Shown: piece after piece, positions 39,946-50,589 of the stretch | Numbering within the stretch: position 1 is the stretch's first letter | How the letters are laid out: every line of letters starts with the position of its first letter | Assembly (NCBI GenBank): GCA_963995505.1 | Contig: OZ023186.1 | Span: forward strand, 7,834,070 to 7,898,069 | Source: Hypericum androsaemum | Taxonomy: Eukaryota > Streptophyta > Magnoliopsida > Malpighiales > Hypericaceae | Direction: 5' to 3' | Length of the DNA: 64,000 nucleotides | Position numbers and translations under genes: made by a program | Notes under the pieces: generated by a model | Databases searched by the model: none | What the model was told of the DNA's origin: nothing | What the model saw: only the letters and a program-made list of their open reading frames with translations

Positions 39946-40512
39946 ATGTTTCTCTTTCCACTCCATTTTCATTACGAAGATGTATCATGTCAGGATCCGT
40001 TGCTCAAAGCGAATCACGCCAACGTTATGGAAGTTCCTCGATTGTGTGAAATAAGAGTAGTACCAAAGGCACCTTATTCTTTCATAATAAAAAATGGTAA
40101 ATTGGCTATGGAGATTCAGTGCGGTCAGAAATTCATACAGAGACAAAAGGATTCGACAGGAAAGTGGTTTCAATCTAATCCATTCTTGGAGTCAAATAAA
40201 AACAAAAAAGGATATGTCAGTGACAACGCACGACAAAGTACTCTCCGAGGGCATGGAATGTCTCATTTTTCGGTCAGACTCTCTACAGTAATCTCTCTCT
40301 GTTATTCCCCGGTCGAAATACGGAAAAACTCCATTCAATTCTCGATGGAAACGGAGTTTTGCGAATTCTCTCCAGAACTGGAAGATCATTTCGAGATCAA
40401 TGAACATATTCGAGGATTCAATGTGACTATTGTCACTTCGGCCAACACACAAGATGAGACTTTACCACCGTGGAGCGGCTTTTTGCAAAAAGAGGAAAGA
40501 GAACAAAAGTAA
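39946..40512 (+). CDS. rpl5: Mitochondrial ribosomal protein L5
   Basis: A large-subunit ribosomal protein that contacts 5S rRNA. From ATG 39946 it reads [13 protein letters not shown], then [20 protein letters not shown] and [20 protein letters not shown], ending [12 protein letters not shown]. That gives 188 codons, the usual plant mitochondrial length. An in-frame ATG at 39913 would add 11 residues, but family starts favour 39946. The frame is fully open. Possible editing sites include codons such as PRLCEIR. In many angiosperms rpl5 is followed by rps14 and cob; here neither is present, and atp1 starts 422 bp downstream. Confidence 0.93.
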   Translation: MFLFPLHFHYEDVSCQDPLLKANHANVMEVPRLCEIRVVPKAPYSFIIKNGKLAMEIQCGQKFIQRQKDSTGKWFQSNPFLESNKNKKGYVSDNARQSTLRGHGMSHFSVRLSTVISLCYSPVEIRKNSIQFSMETEFCEFSPELEDHFEINEHIRGFNVTIVTSANTQDETLPPWSGFLQKEEREQK

Positions 40513-40934
40513 AATGTCATAAAAGCGAATGACAGACCCATTCCCATGCTTTTTTTGGTCAACAACCAACAAACAAAGTACACTTTTCGTAGCGGCGAAA
40601 AGGAGAAAAAAAAATTACGAAAAGGATTTTGAGGCCCTCTACCGTGGTTACTGGAAACGACTTATCCAACAACTTCAGGATGAGGCTGAAAATGGATTGG
40701 GTAACCGAGTACACCATGGTCGGTGGGGTGCCGTTCTCCATCAGAGGATTCCCAAGGAGGGATAAAATTGGGAAAGACTCGCGGCGGGAAGGAAAGCAAA
40801 TTCTTTCCATTTTTCTTATAGACCATTGTAGAATTGGAGAAGAATAAAAAGTAAATTCGCACTTTTTCTTTTTGCAGCATTCCTCCTTGACTTTCACGTT
40901 TACATCCATTTTTTATATTAAAATTTTTTTGATT
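40513..40934. other. rpl5-atp1 spacer
   Basis: Overlapping ORFs (40529-40765, 40629-40847 plus; 40559-40909 minus) have no family resemblance that I recognise, and no rps14 remnant can be made out. The last bases before 40935 (TTTTTTTGATT) are the usual kind of AT-rich leader before atp1. Confidence 0.5.
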
Positions 40935-42389
40935 ATGGAATTCTCTCCCAGAGCAGCGGAACTAACAAGTCTATTAGAAAGTAGAATTACCAACTTTTAC
41001 ACAAATTTTCAAGTGGATGAGATCGGTCGAGTGGTCTCAGTTGGAGATGGGATTGCACGTGTTTATGGATTGAACGAGATTCAAGCTGGGGAAATGGTTG
41101 AATTTGCCAGCGGTGTTAAAGGAATAGCGATGAATCTTGAGAATGAGAATGTAGGGATTGTTGTCTTTGGTAGTGATACCGCTATTAAAGAAGGAGATCT
41201 TGTCAAGCGCACTGGATCTATTGTGGATGTTCCTGCGGGAAAGGCTATGCTAGGGCGTGTGGTCGACGCGTTGGGAGTACCTATTGATGGAAGAGGGGCT
41301 CTAAGCAATCATGAGCGAAGACGTGTCGAAGTCAAAGCCCCTGGGATTATTGAACGTAAATCTGTGCACGAGCCTATGCAAACAGGATTAAAAGCGGTAG
41401 ATAGCTTGGTTCCTATAGGCCGTGGTCAACGAGAACTTATAATCGGGGACAGACAAACTGGAAAAACAGCTATTGCTATTGATACCATATTAAACCAAAA
41501 GCAAATGAACTCAAGGGCCACCTCTGAGAGTGAGACATTGTATTGTGTCTATGTAGCGATTGGACAGAAACGCTCAACTGTGGCACAATTAGTTCAAATT
41601 CTTTCAGAAGCGTCTGCTTTGGAATATTCCATTCTTGTAGCAGCCACCGCTTCGGATCCTGCTCCTCTGCAATTTCTGGCCCCATATTCTGGTTGTGCTA
41701 TGGGGGAATATTTCCGTGATAATGGAATGCACGCATTAATAATCTATGATGATCTTAGTAAACAGGCCGTGGCATATCGACAAATGTCATTATTGTTACG
41801 CCAACCACCAGGCCGTGAGGCTTTCCCAGGAGATGTTTTCTATTTACATTCCCGTCTATTAGAAAGAGCCGCTAAACGATCGGACCAGACAGGTGCAGGT
41901 AGCTTGACCGCCTTACCCGTCATTGAAACACAAGCTGGAGACGTATCGGCCTATATCCCTACAAATGTCATCTCCATTACAGACGGATAAATCTGTTTAG
42001 AAACAGAGCTCTTTTATCGCGGAATTAGACCGGCTATTAACGTCGGTTTATCTGTCAGTCGCGTAGGGTCTGCCGCTCAGTTGAAAGCTATGAAACAAGT
42101 CTGCGGAAGTTCAAAACTAGAATTGGCACAATATCGCGAAGTAGCCGCCTTTGCTCAATTTGGATCAGACCTTGATGCTGCGACTCAGGCATTACTCAAT
42201 AGAGGCGCAAGGCTAACAGAAGTACCAAAACAACCACAATATGAACCACTTCCAATTGAAAAACAAATTATAGTCATTTATGCAGCTGTCAATGGATTCT
42301 GTGATCGAATGCCATTAGACAAAATTGATCAATTTGAAAAAGAAATTTTAAGCAATGTCAAGCAAGAATTACTCCAATCACTTTTATAG
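40935..42389 (+). pseudogene. atp1: ATP synthase alpha subunit with in-frame nonsense codon
   Basis: The alpha subunit of F1 ATP synthase, starting [20 protein letters not shown]. The nucleotide-binding P-loop GDRQTGKT is at residues 171-178. The catalytic-domain segments ([20 protein letters not shown], then [14 protein letters not shown]) are intact. Codon 352 (41988-41990) is TAA where the family has CAA (Gln) after ISITDG. The same frame then continues without any frameshift for 132 codons of good alpha-subunit sequence ([20 protein letters not shown] and so on) to a TAG at 42387. This second stop also precedes the usual end, because GITNEKKRELDTFLKE follows in the same frame. A single C-to-T change would explain the first stop. 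Editing in flowering plants is C-to-U and would not restore it. Recent inactivation, or a second good copy elsewhere, is likely. Confidence 0.9.
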
Positions 42390-42469
42390 GGCATAACTAA
42401 CGAAAAGAAAAGAGAACTAGACACTTTCTTAAAAGAACAAACACAAAATCTGTTAATATAAAAAAGAAG

Positions 42470-43024
42470 ATGAAAAAAATAGTTTACGGCGTGAAGAAGA
42501 TGAAAAGTGCTTGTATGCATTTTTTTATTTTTGAAAAAGTCTTTTTCCTGCATCTCTCTTATTTGTATTTCAATTTATTCTTTTTCATTTTTCATGATGG
42601 TTCATGCTTTCTTTATTTATTTGACTTCCATTTCTTTTTCAATTCTCCAGGATCAGGGCAAGTCAGGCCCTGGAGCTTTATATGGCTATGGATAGCGGCT
42701 CTGACGGCGGCTGGTCTACTACGAGACAACTCCGGCGGCTACTCAGGCGGCTACTCGGAAGCAAGTGTCAATCAAGAGCCTACTGCCGGCCCTTCGAATC
42801 CAAACCACGCTGGCCCCTCTGCTATCAGCGGCCAAGATTCAAATCAGTCTTTCACTGTGGAGCATCCGCCAAATCCATTCGAGGAGGAGGGAGAGCGGGG
42901 AGATCTTATCAGGCGTGCCCATAGACTTGTTTCCGAGCAATTAAAGCATTTCTGCGAACGAGGGAAAAGTGGAGACAGTAACAGGTCACTTACCATTATG
43001 ATGAAGCGGCATTATACATTTTAA
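42470..43024 (+). CDS. Unknown ORF downstream of atp1, CMS-type architecture
   Basis: A 184-codon ORF starting 80 bp after the atp1 frame. Residues from about 13 to 55 are very rich in Phe and Leu and suggest one or two membrane segments. A further short hydrophobic stretch (SFIWLWIAALTAAGLL) is followed by a hydrophilic region with the repeat SGGYSGGYS, a Pro/Ser/Asn-rich stretch and an acidic-basic tail. I recognise no family. A membrane-anchored unknown ORF directly downstream of atp1 and likely co-transcribed resembles the arrangement of some cytoplasmic-male-sterility ORFs (for example next to atp1 in sunflower). That is inference from position only. It could also be a chance ORF. Confidence 0.35.
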   Translation: MKKIVYGVKKMKSACMHFFIFEKVFFLHLSYLYFNLFFFIFHDGSCFLYLFDFHFFFNSPGSGQVRPWSFIWLWIAALTAAGLLRDNSGGYSGGYSEASVNQEPTAGPSNPNHAGPSAISGQDSNQSFTVEHPPNPFEEEGERGDLIRRAHRLVSEQLKHFCERGKSGDSNRSLTIMMKRHYTF

Positions 43025-46000
43025 AGACAGATATGGAGATTTATTTTTATACAAATGAGGAAATTCGGGAGCTTATTGACAAAAAAAAAACCTGAAAGTA
43101 TGAAAGAAATCTATGAGCCCTTTCGCGAAAAAAAAAAGTGAAGCTGCTTTGATTATTGCTGAAAAGAAAAACCGCTTCGCCCCTCTCTTTTTTTTCTTCC
43201 TTCTCTTGGTTTGATATGGAAAGAAGTATAAAGTGAAAAAGGGTATGGTCTGACAGAAAGCGGTGTAGTTCTATTTTCATACAAGAAGAGGACGAGGCCC
43301 CTTCAATGTTAAGGCAGGGCATCTTTGGTCTTCTGTTCGTGGGAGAGAGGAGAGTGGGAAAGTGGGCTCCTTTCACTTGACTTTATACTTGATTTTAAGT
43401 TCAGCTTACTTATAAAAGTGCAAGTTTGATAGGAAATGAGCAGATGGTAGAAGGACGCAAATGACTCGAGGGTCGAGGGACGGAGATCAGGCAGGAAGCT
43501 TCACATCAGTACCCTTTGTTAGTTTCCAGGTCTCGCGTGTGGGATAGAGCGTGAGTTGAAGAGCAGCCTAAAAATAAAAACCCAGACTTGTTGTTGGAAT
43601 GCAGTGTATAGAGAATCTTGGGGGAAGCGGTCCACGAATCCCGATCGAGCAGATGCTTCAACGGGAATGAAAGTGGTTAGGCTCAATAAGTGCATCGAAG
43701 TGTCCAAAGGGAGGACAAGAAGGCGGTCAAATGCGTGTTCGTTGGATCTTCACCCTTGGGAAAGGACCTCTCAATCCGCCGACCTTGACTGAAAAAAGCT
43801 CCCAATTAGGTCAGTAGCTGGCCGAGTAGCTGATAGACCAAATAAGCACAGTAGCTGTTTAGAGCCGAAGGAGCTTTCCACTTTTTGGGATTATATAGCC
43901 TTCGCACTTACCTTTAGGGGATCGAAGTTGGATGAATCTCCAGTGGTTCCTTCCATCGGAGTCATCGAACCACGTTAGCAATCCAGAAAAACTTGAAGCT
44001 CGAAACGACCAGTCAAAATAATTGATATGTTTAGTTCTGTTCTTCTCCTAGTTTTATAGTACACCCATGTAGAAGGATCTTTCCGACGCTAAGCGCGCTG
44101 CATCTTCTGTCTAAGTGAAGAATATCTTGTCCTTCTCCTTCCAGGTGAGCATCCCTCATAGGAATTCCAACCATCAGATCAGGGGCTTCCTATAGAGGCC
44201 AAATACACTCTACCTGAAAATGAGACAGAAATGAATGCAAGACTTCGAAAGCTTGCAAAGCTTGAAGAAATGAAATGGATGATTTGAGATCCGTTGAATG
44301 TTGACCATAAAGCGTGAAAGTCTTTTTACTCCTACTTGAATAGAAGAATGAAGGGAGGAAGTTCATTTCCCCTTCTCCGGCTAACCGATAGGGAAATCCT
44401 TACACAAGCCCAAAAACGTGAACTCGATCTTCAGCCATTACCACGATTCGATCAGGCCTGAACTTCAAGGAAAATAAAGGCGAAAAGCAAGAAAAAGCCT
44501 CGCCTATGACCTTTTTGAAAGGTACCATTGACTCGATAGAAAAGGAAGAAAGCAACCTCCCTCACTCAAACCGAAAGAAGGATTTCGTCCGAGACGGATT
44601 AGGCTGAAAGGCAAGATGGGCTGATAGGCTTTGGAAGTTGCCGGCCTGATACGATCGGGAATGCTTCTCCAACCTCAAAGATGAGTCCCTCCCTTCATTA
44701 CACAAACTACTCAAGCAAAAGCAAATTCAACCTTCAAATACGGGACTGGACAAAGAACCGGAATCTCATAGACTGTATCCACGACACCAACAGAGAGAGA
44801 AGGAAAGGAAGAAGAGGAAAACGAGTGAAACCGCACTTCATTCATGAATTGAATTTTTGAGTAGAATCAAAAGAGACCTGGTTCCCCTCTGTGGCATCAT
44901 CATTTACGCAACTGAGTTAAGAGGGATCAGAGGATCTTCTATCTCTAACCGGGAAAGGAGCGGAACATGAAGACTTTGAACAGCATGGATTTTTCAAAGC
45001 CTTTCATTATATAATATATATATATATATAATGAGATTGAACGAGATAATCAAACAAAGTCAGAAGAGAACTCGATAGGAAGAAGAAGAGCATAAAGGTT
45101 TTCGAAGTCTTCAAGCCCTGTTTCAGCTGAGAGCATTGATTCCCCTGGCACCTCTCTTCCATAAAGAAAGCAAGCAAACTAAAACCAGTCTCCCATTGTT
45201 GTTGGCAAGGAGGCACAAGAGGCCATCAGCCAGGAAGCCAGTTTCGATAAAAAAGTCTATGATTGATGATAATAGGGGTGAAGTAAGAACCTGATCTTGC
45301 TCTCTTCTATGACGGCATTAGAGGAGTGAGCCTGCCCTTCATTCAGCAGGTCTCAAAGTAGATCTTTATGATAGGTGGAAAAGCTACAAGCCATTACCCA
45401 AGTTCCGTGCCGTCTTTTCTTTCTTGATCCGCAAGAAGATTGAAGAGTTCTAACTTGATCTCATGTCTTCTTTTTTCCCAACAAAAATTTATTATTATAG
45501 TAGGTATTCTCTTTCGTTACAAAAAGTGTCAAATATCAAAGAAAAAAGGAAAAAGCCAGACGACAAGAGGGGAAAGCAGCGATAGCAGCTCGACCGACGG
45601 AAGAAGTCAAAGGGGAAGCCTGATCGGACCCAAAGTCCGGTACATGAGAAGCACCTTAAAACTGTCATCGCACTGTCCAAAATAAGAAGATCAGCAGGGT
45701 CAAAGTTTACGTTTTGTGACTTTGCTTAGCTTCCAGTCTTGAATGGAAAAAAGCTGCTTGACCTTCAGACAAAGGCAAGCTATCCAGCTTGATTCACATT
45801 TTATTCTTGATTAGAGGGGCGTAGCGACATTGTTATAGAAGTATCCAGGCCAAAATGGAAAGCAATCGAGGGAAAGGGTAGAACATGAAAGATTTTCTGA
45901 TCTTTTTTTGTCCGGAGGTCTAACAGTCGATTAGGTCAGTAACGGAATGCCATTTGACCTTACTGAGAGGTTCAATAGCGCGTTCAGGCCCTCGGGAGAG

Positions 46001-46423
46001 GAGGAATCCCTATTAACGAGGAGTCCAACTATCGTATCGAATAAAGGAGGTCTGAAGCAAGGAGTGCTCGCCCGCCCCATGGAAAGGGAAAAGGTAGAAC
46101 CGTCCTCGTTAGCCTATGAATAAGAGAAGATGAGGTATGTGAAAGCGCTCTTTCGGGCGAGTGAGTCACATGCGTTCAAGTCAAAACAATAGAAAGTAAC
46201 TCGACCTTAGGCAGAGCCGCTCAAACAAAGATAGCTTCTTGATCCATGTATCTCATTGATGACGCGATAGGGGCGGAATGCCAAGCCGCTCTAACACCAT
46301 TCCATTGGGGGAGTCCCATTCAGACGGACAAGACAGAGGCCAGTGACGGGGCTGACGTCAGAGAAGAAAGGCAAGTCACAAGTAGTACGCCTGGTTCACG
46401 AGGTTCTACCACTGAAGGGCCCA
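43025..46423. other. Long spacer without recognisable gene
   Basis: ORFs here are short and overlapping (for example 43047-43376 minus, 43556-43792 plus, 45440-45685 plus). None carries a known motif. An AT dinucleotide run lies at 45014-45031. Confidence 0.55.
45014..45031. repeat. AT dinucleotide microsatellite
   Basis: About nine AT units in a row. It is a simple repeat that may vary between individuals. Confidence 0.8.
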
Positions 46424-46493
46424 ATCATAGTCAAAAGAAGAGTTTGATCCTGGCTCAGAAGGAAGGCTAGCTATATGCTTAACACATGCAAGT
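46424..46493 (+). rRNA. rrn18: 5' fragment of mitochondrial 18S rRNA gene (70 bp)
   Basis: The sequence begins ATCATAGTCAAAAGAAGAG and continues TTTGATCCTGGCTCAG to ACACATGCAAGT, the 5' end of plant mitochondrial 18S rRNA. One mismatch is seen (GGAAGGCTAG for GGAACGCTAG). It stops abruptly at 46493 in an A-run, so the remaining ~1.8 kb are absent. This is a truncated copy, not a functional rRNA gene. Confidence 0.88.
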
Positions 46494-47571
46494 AAAAAAA
46501 AAAAAAGAATAAAAGAAAGAAGGTTCACAGTTTAAGTATGCCCTCAAGATGCATCCACTGAGACTATGATTCTCGGAGAGGGACAAAGCCTTGATTGTGT
46601 TCAATCAGCCACTCTCCTTTCTTTGACGGTCGGTGGGGTTGAAAGCAGGGCACTACCAAGCATTAGCCCCAAAGAAGCGAGATCGCAAACTTAGCGCATT
46701 TCAGGGCAACAAACAAACCCAGTTGCGCTTTCAAAGTCGAACATCGGGCTTTCAGCGCTGAGTTTCCAGACTAAGTGAGTCAAATACTCTGGGACTCAGA
46801 ATCTCACTTTATCTTCATCACGGGGTGCATTCGTCTATCGATCTTAGTCTTAGATAAATGGGTGGTAGCCACTACGTCAAGAGCAAATCTAAGAGAGAGA
46901 GAAAGAGTTTCTTGCCTTTTCCTCGATGAGTTGAAGGTTTGTTACTCCTTCGCTGCGATCGTACCTTCTTTTTTAGCGAGTAGAACTTGAAAGATAGGGG
47001 TCAACGCCACAGGCAGACGCCAAAACAATAGAACTTGACAGATATTTACTTTTTTCAGCATTTCTTGTCACCATGACCAGCCCTGGTGGGTGAAGGAGAG
47101 AAAGTCTCAGCGCTAACTCAAACGACGGACAATCGACCAACGGGAGAGAAAGAACCCGAATAGAGAAAATTCCCTATTGAGCCTAAGGCGCGCATCTCCT
47201 CTTTGAAAGAGTAAATTTCCGCTCAAAGCAGTGAAAGCAAAGAAAGCAGTCAACAAGTCTCATCCCAGGGGGACTTTAAACAGCATTGAACTCTCCTCCT
47301 CGCTTACCTTTATTGATCTGATTTTTGAGAAGAAGTGAAAGAAGGTTTCAGAACTCGGTCTCATTCTGAGTCCATTTTTTTGAAGCTTTTTCATATTTTT
47401 CATTAAAGCGTTTGAGAGATGGCTTTCAAACTTGTAGGGCTATCCTGCCGATCAACCCGGGTGAATTCGACTGATGCTGTGCTTTTTATGTTATGCTTCA
47501 ACAAAAATTCTTATACGAGAACGAGAATGGGGGGTCGTGGAAGGAATTGGGTTCGATATCCCATAGCCCCA
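46494..47571. other. Spacer before rps4
   Basis: No gene recognised. The ORF 46775-46990 (71 codons) has no motif. Confidence 0.5.
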
Positions 47572-48656
47572 ATGTGGCTAAAAAGACAGATTCAACGAGA
47601 TATACCATGCGATTTAAAAATTCTCGTCTACTTTTAGGAAATGTTTGGAACAGAGAACTTACAATAATACAACGTCGCATTCTCAGAAGATTGAGGAAGA
47701 AGAAGGAATATATAAAGAGAAAGATTGATTCGAGAAAAAATCTTAACAGTTCCATCCAATTACAAACTACACGAAAGTTGCCCCTTTTTCATGGAGATTT
47801 AACCATCACAGAGATGCACAGAGGAAGAGAACGAACTTCATATATCCCTTTTCTACTCAATCTAGAAACAAGATCGGACGTTATTCTGGTTCGTCTCCAT
47901 TTTTGTGAAACTATTCCTCAAGCAAGGCAGCCGATAAGTCATCGAAGGGTTTGTGTGAATAATAGAATGGTAAGCATTACTCATTTGAAAGTGTCCCACG
48001 GGGATATAATCTCTTTTCAAGAAAATGACGCAAGAATCCGTGGTGAAGAAATAAGGAGATCTTTCTATAAAGAAATATTAGTTGAAAAAAGAATAGGCAA
48101 ATTTCTGAATTACCCGGTAAGAATGTGGAGAAGAACTAAAACAGAATGGTTCCACCTACTCAAAACTAAGAGGGGATGCCGCCTACTATTAAAATCCCGG
48201 TTTTTGAAACAGTTGCGTTCTTCTATGCAAAAATCAGACTTAAAAAAAAAAACAAAGAAGTTTGGATCCAAAAAATTATGCTTAGGCAGTTCCTTCGCCG
48301 GGCACAACAAAATGAAGATAAATTTGTATTATTTCAAATCCCTATTCTTATCGAAGAAAAGGAACGATAAAAATAGAAATCTTCCTACTCGAATAATCAG
48401 TCCTATAGTTTACAACTCTTTTATATATATAAAGTCGATCTATTGCTTCGCATCCTAACAAAAGGTTAGTATGAAGAGAAGGAAGAGAAGAATCAAAAGG
48501 ATCGAACTACCTACTCATTTTTCGGAGGTGAATCATAGAACACTAAAAGCTGTGGTATCTTATGGACCTAACATAGGTAATATCCCTCACGACATAAGAT
48601 TTAAAGATTTGAACCTTCTTCTTCGGAGCGGAAATGGACGTGGCCAAAACATATAA
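47572..48656 (+). pseudogene. rps4: Ribosomal protein S4, frameshift near start and stop near end
   Basis: A small-subunit mitoribosomal protein. The expected start MWLKRQIQRDI (47572, frame of 47419) shifts frame after 12 codons. The body is open in another frame from MRFKNSRLLLGNVWNRELTI (ATG 47607) to CFAS at 48458. The S4 RNA-binding segment (HRRVCVNNRMVSITHLKVSH, then GDIISFQENDARIR) is complete. A TAA at 48456-48458 is followed in the same frame by the family's conserved tail (MKRRKRRIKRIELPTH to NGRGQNI, ending 48656). If translation began at 47607 it would make a protein lacking about 12 N-terminal and 60 C-terminal residues. Whether that works is unknown. Alternatively the gene is dead and a nuclear or second copy serves. 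nad6 lies downstream, a common plant neighbour. Confidence 0.9.
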
Positions 48657-48871
48657 AGATCGGGACATGGGAATAGCCGTAAAAATAATAGTAACGAGAC
48701 GAAAAGACTGGATTTTGAAGATTTGAATCTCTCTTACATTTTACATAAAACATTCTCGAAATGTCAATATATTCATTCTTTCATTCTTCCCCAGCAAATA
48801 GCGCCCCGCCGCGGCCATTGGTGAGGCGAACGACGCTGCCTTTCGGGGAGTCCAAACTTCTTTCTGAAACC

Positions 48872-49259
48872 TCCTCGTCCATTAAGTCAGTAGCTTTTCC
48901 GGGCCTTCAAAGCTGGCCATGCGATCTACTAAAAGGCGAAGAGAACCGTCTTAAGACGGTTGGGTGAAGAGGACAGAGAGCTCTTATACTTGAATTGATC
49001 AAGGTAGATAGTGGCAACCCAGTTACCCTCTATGCCCTTATTGGTTTCAAAAAGTGGAGGTTTCCTGGGTGCCCTAATCCGCTCGGTCTGCCCCTGGACT
49101 CCTCCGGGTTGTAAATGACATAGCGTTCCTGACGTACTGGAGTTATAACATTTGAATTTCTCTTACATTCCGCGTTCTCTAAGAAAAATGGATCTTATCA
49201 AATATTTCACATTTTCTATGATTATCTTTATTTTAGGTATTCGGGGAATCCTCCTTAAT
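48872..49259 (+). repeat. 388-bp direct repeat, copy B
   Basis: Second copy of 24912-25299, same orientation, about 23.6 kb away centre to centre. It ends after codon 24 of nad4L, where unrelated sequence begins, and creates the chimeric ORF at 49188. Confidence 0.95.
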
Positions 49260-49535
49260 CTAAAAGTAGAAAAAAAAGACTTTGGTTTGTTTGATGATTT
49301 GATAATCAGGAATTTAACTTTCTTTTGTTTATTACTAGTTTTTGTAATTAACGGCCCCGACATCACCTATTGCGATGGGAATAACGCCTTCTCGGTTCCG
49401 ACTAGTCTGGTACAATTGCCGGGAGAAGCGGTTGTTCCACCCGAAGCTCTCCTTCCAGTGCACATACCGGAGCTGGTACATCCCTTAATCAATGATCTAC
49501 AAAGGCATAGAGAACTCTATAACAGCTTTCTTTAA
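49188..49535 (+). CDS. Chimeric ORF: nad4L 5' end fused to unknown sequence
   Basis: From ATG 49188 the first 24 codons are nad4L ([18 protein letters not shown], then RGILLN), supplied by the 388-bp repeat. They are followed by about 91 codons of other origin containing a membrane segment (LTFFCLLLVFVINGPDI) and a hydrophilic part with VVPPEALLPVHIPELVHPLI. The total is 115 residues. The latter part resembles, by weak memory, presequence-type extensions found before atp6 in some plants. The frame stops at 49533 but continues open from 49554 to 49817. Fusion of a respiratory gene's leader and start to an unknown membrane segment, just upstream of nad6, is the classical form of a cytoplasmic-male-sterility ORF. 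That role is inference only. Confidence 0.6.
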   Translation: MDLIKYFTFSMIIFILGIRGILLNLKVEKKDFGLFDDLIIRNLTFFCLLLVFVINGPDITYCDGNNAFSVPTSLVQLPGEAVVPPEALLPVHIPELVHPLINDLQRHRELYNSFL

Positions 49536-49553
49536 TTTTCCGTAGGTAATGAG

Positions 49554-49817
49554 ATGACGTTAGGAACGCTTGTGAATACCATTGACACCCAAGCCGCGAT
49601 AGAAAGGAAAATGGAATCCGCCTTAGTACATATAGGCGTCGATTCATTTGACATCGTAAATAATCGCGAACATATCCGAGAAATAGTCTTTTATCCCCGG
49701 GGAAGAGCTTATTCACTCGTCACCTATCGATCTGACTTACGTGAAATGGAGCTACATAGCATAATAAGCAGCCGTCCTTTTCAGCGACTCCTCCGAGTCA
49801 GAAATTTTGAACCATGA
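49554..49817 (+). other. ORF in frame with the chimeric ORF, atp6-presequence-like
   Basis: An 87-codon ORF in the same frame as 49188-49535, six codons after its stop. It contains IERKMESALVHIGVDSFDIV and REIVFYPRGRAYS. It probably formed one longer reading frame with the preceding unknown part before the TAA at 49533. The suggested relation to atp6 N-terminal extensions is uncertain. It ends 154 bp before nad6. Confidence 0.4.
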
Positions 49818-49971
49818 CCTCTAAATGCGGTAGGTAGGAGGGGTCTAACAGAAGGGCTTGGCTTGAAAAAGAAAATGAAATAAGAACAACCGCGCTGGTC
49901 GTAATAGATCGACTTTCATGCGAGTTCTTGCTCCAGTATGAAAGTTCCATTTCAGGAAAGGACGACGTACC

Positions 49972-50589
49972 ATGATACTTTCTGTTTTGTCGAGCCCTGC
50001 TTTGGTCTCTGGTTTGATGGTTGCACGTGCAAAAAATCCGGTACATTCCGTTTTGTTCCCCATCCTAGTCTTTCGCGATACTTCAGGGTTACTTCTTTTG
50101 TTAGGTCTCGACTTCTCCGCTATGATCTTCTCAGTAGTTCATATAGGAGCTATAGCCGTTTTATTCCTATTCGTTGTTATGATGTTCCATATTCAAATAG
50201 CGGAGATTCACGAAGAAGTCTTGCGCTATTTACCAGTGAGTGGTATTATTGGACTGATCTTTTGGTGGGAAATGTTCTTCATTTTAGATAATGAAAGCAT
50301 TCCTTTACTACCAACCCAAAAAAATACGGCCTATCTGAAATATACGGTTTATGCCGGAAAGGTACGAAGTTGGACGTCTTTGGAAACATTGGGCAATTTA
50401 CTTTATACCTACTATTTCATCTGGTTTTTGCTTCCGTCTCTCATTTTATTAGTAGCCATGATTGGGGCTATAGTATTGACTATGCATAGGACTAAACAGG
50501 TGAAAAGACAGGATATATTTCGACGAAATTCAATTGATTTTAGGAGGACTATAATGAGGAGGACGACAGACCCACTCACGATCTATTAA
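49972..50589 (+). CDS. nad6: NADH dehydrogenase subunit 6
   Basis: A membrane subunit of complex I, 205 codons, usual plant length. It starts MILSVLSSPALVSGLMVARA and ends MRRTTDPLTIY. The conserved hydrophobic helix with IGAIAVLFLFVVMMFHI and the LPTQKNTAYLKYTVYAGKV region are present. The frame is fully open. Several codons probably need editing (for example FRDTSG and LDFSAM). ATG 49972 fits the family start. The chimeric ORF lies just upstream and might share its transcript. Confidence 0.96.
   Translation: MILSVLSSPALVSGLMVARAKNPVHSVLFPILVFRDTSGLLLLLGLDFSAMIFSVVHIGAIAVLFLFVVMMFHIQIAEIHEEVLRYLPVSGIIGLIFWWEMFFILDNESIPLLPTQKNTAYLKYTVYAGKVRSWTSLETLGNLLYTYYFIWFLLPSLILLVAMIGAIVLTMHRTKQVKRQDIFRRNSIDFRRTIMRRTTDPLTIY

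Noticed and set aside
40529..40909. Region after rpl5 considered as an rps14 pseudogene
   Set aside because: None of the frames shows rps14 motifs; only position suggested it.
47493..47606. Upstream in-frame ATG giving rps4 a 38-residue N-terminal extension
   Set aside because: The extension does not resemble rps4; the family N-terminus lies in another frame at 47572.
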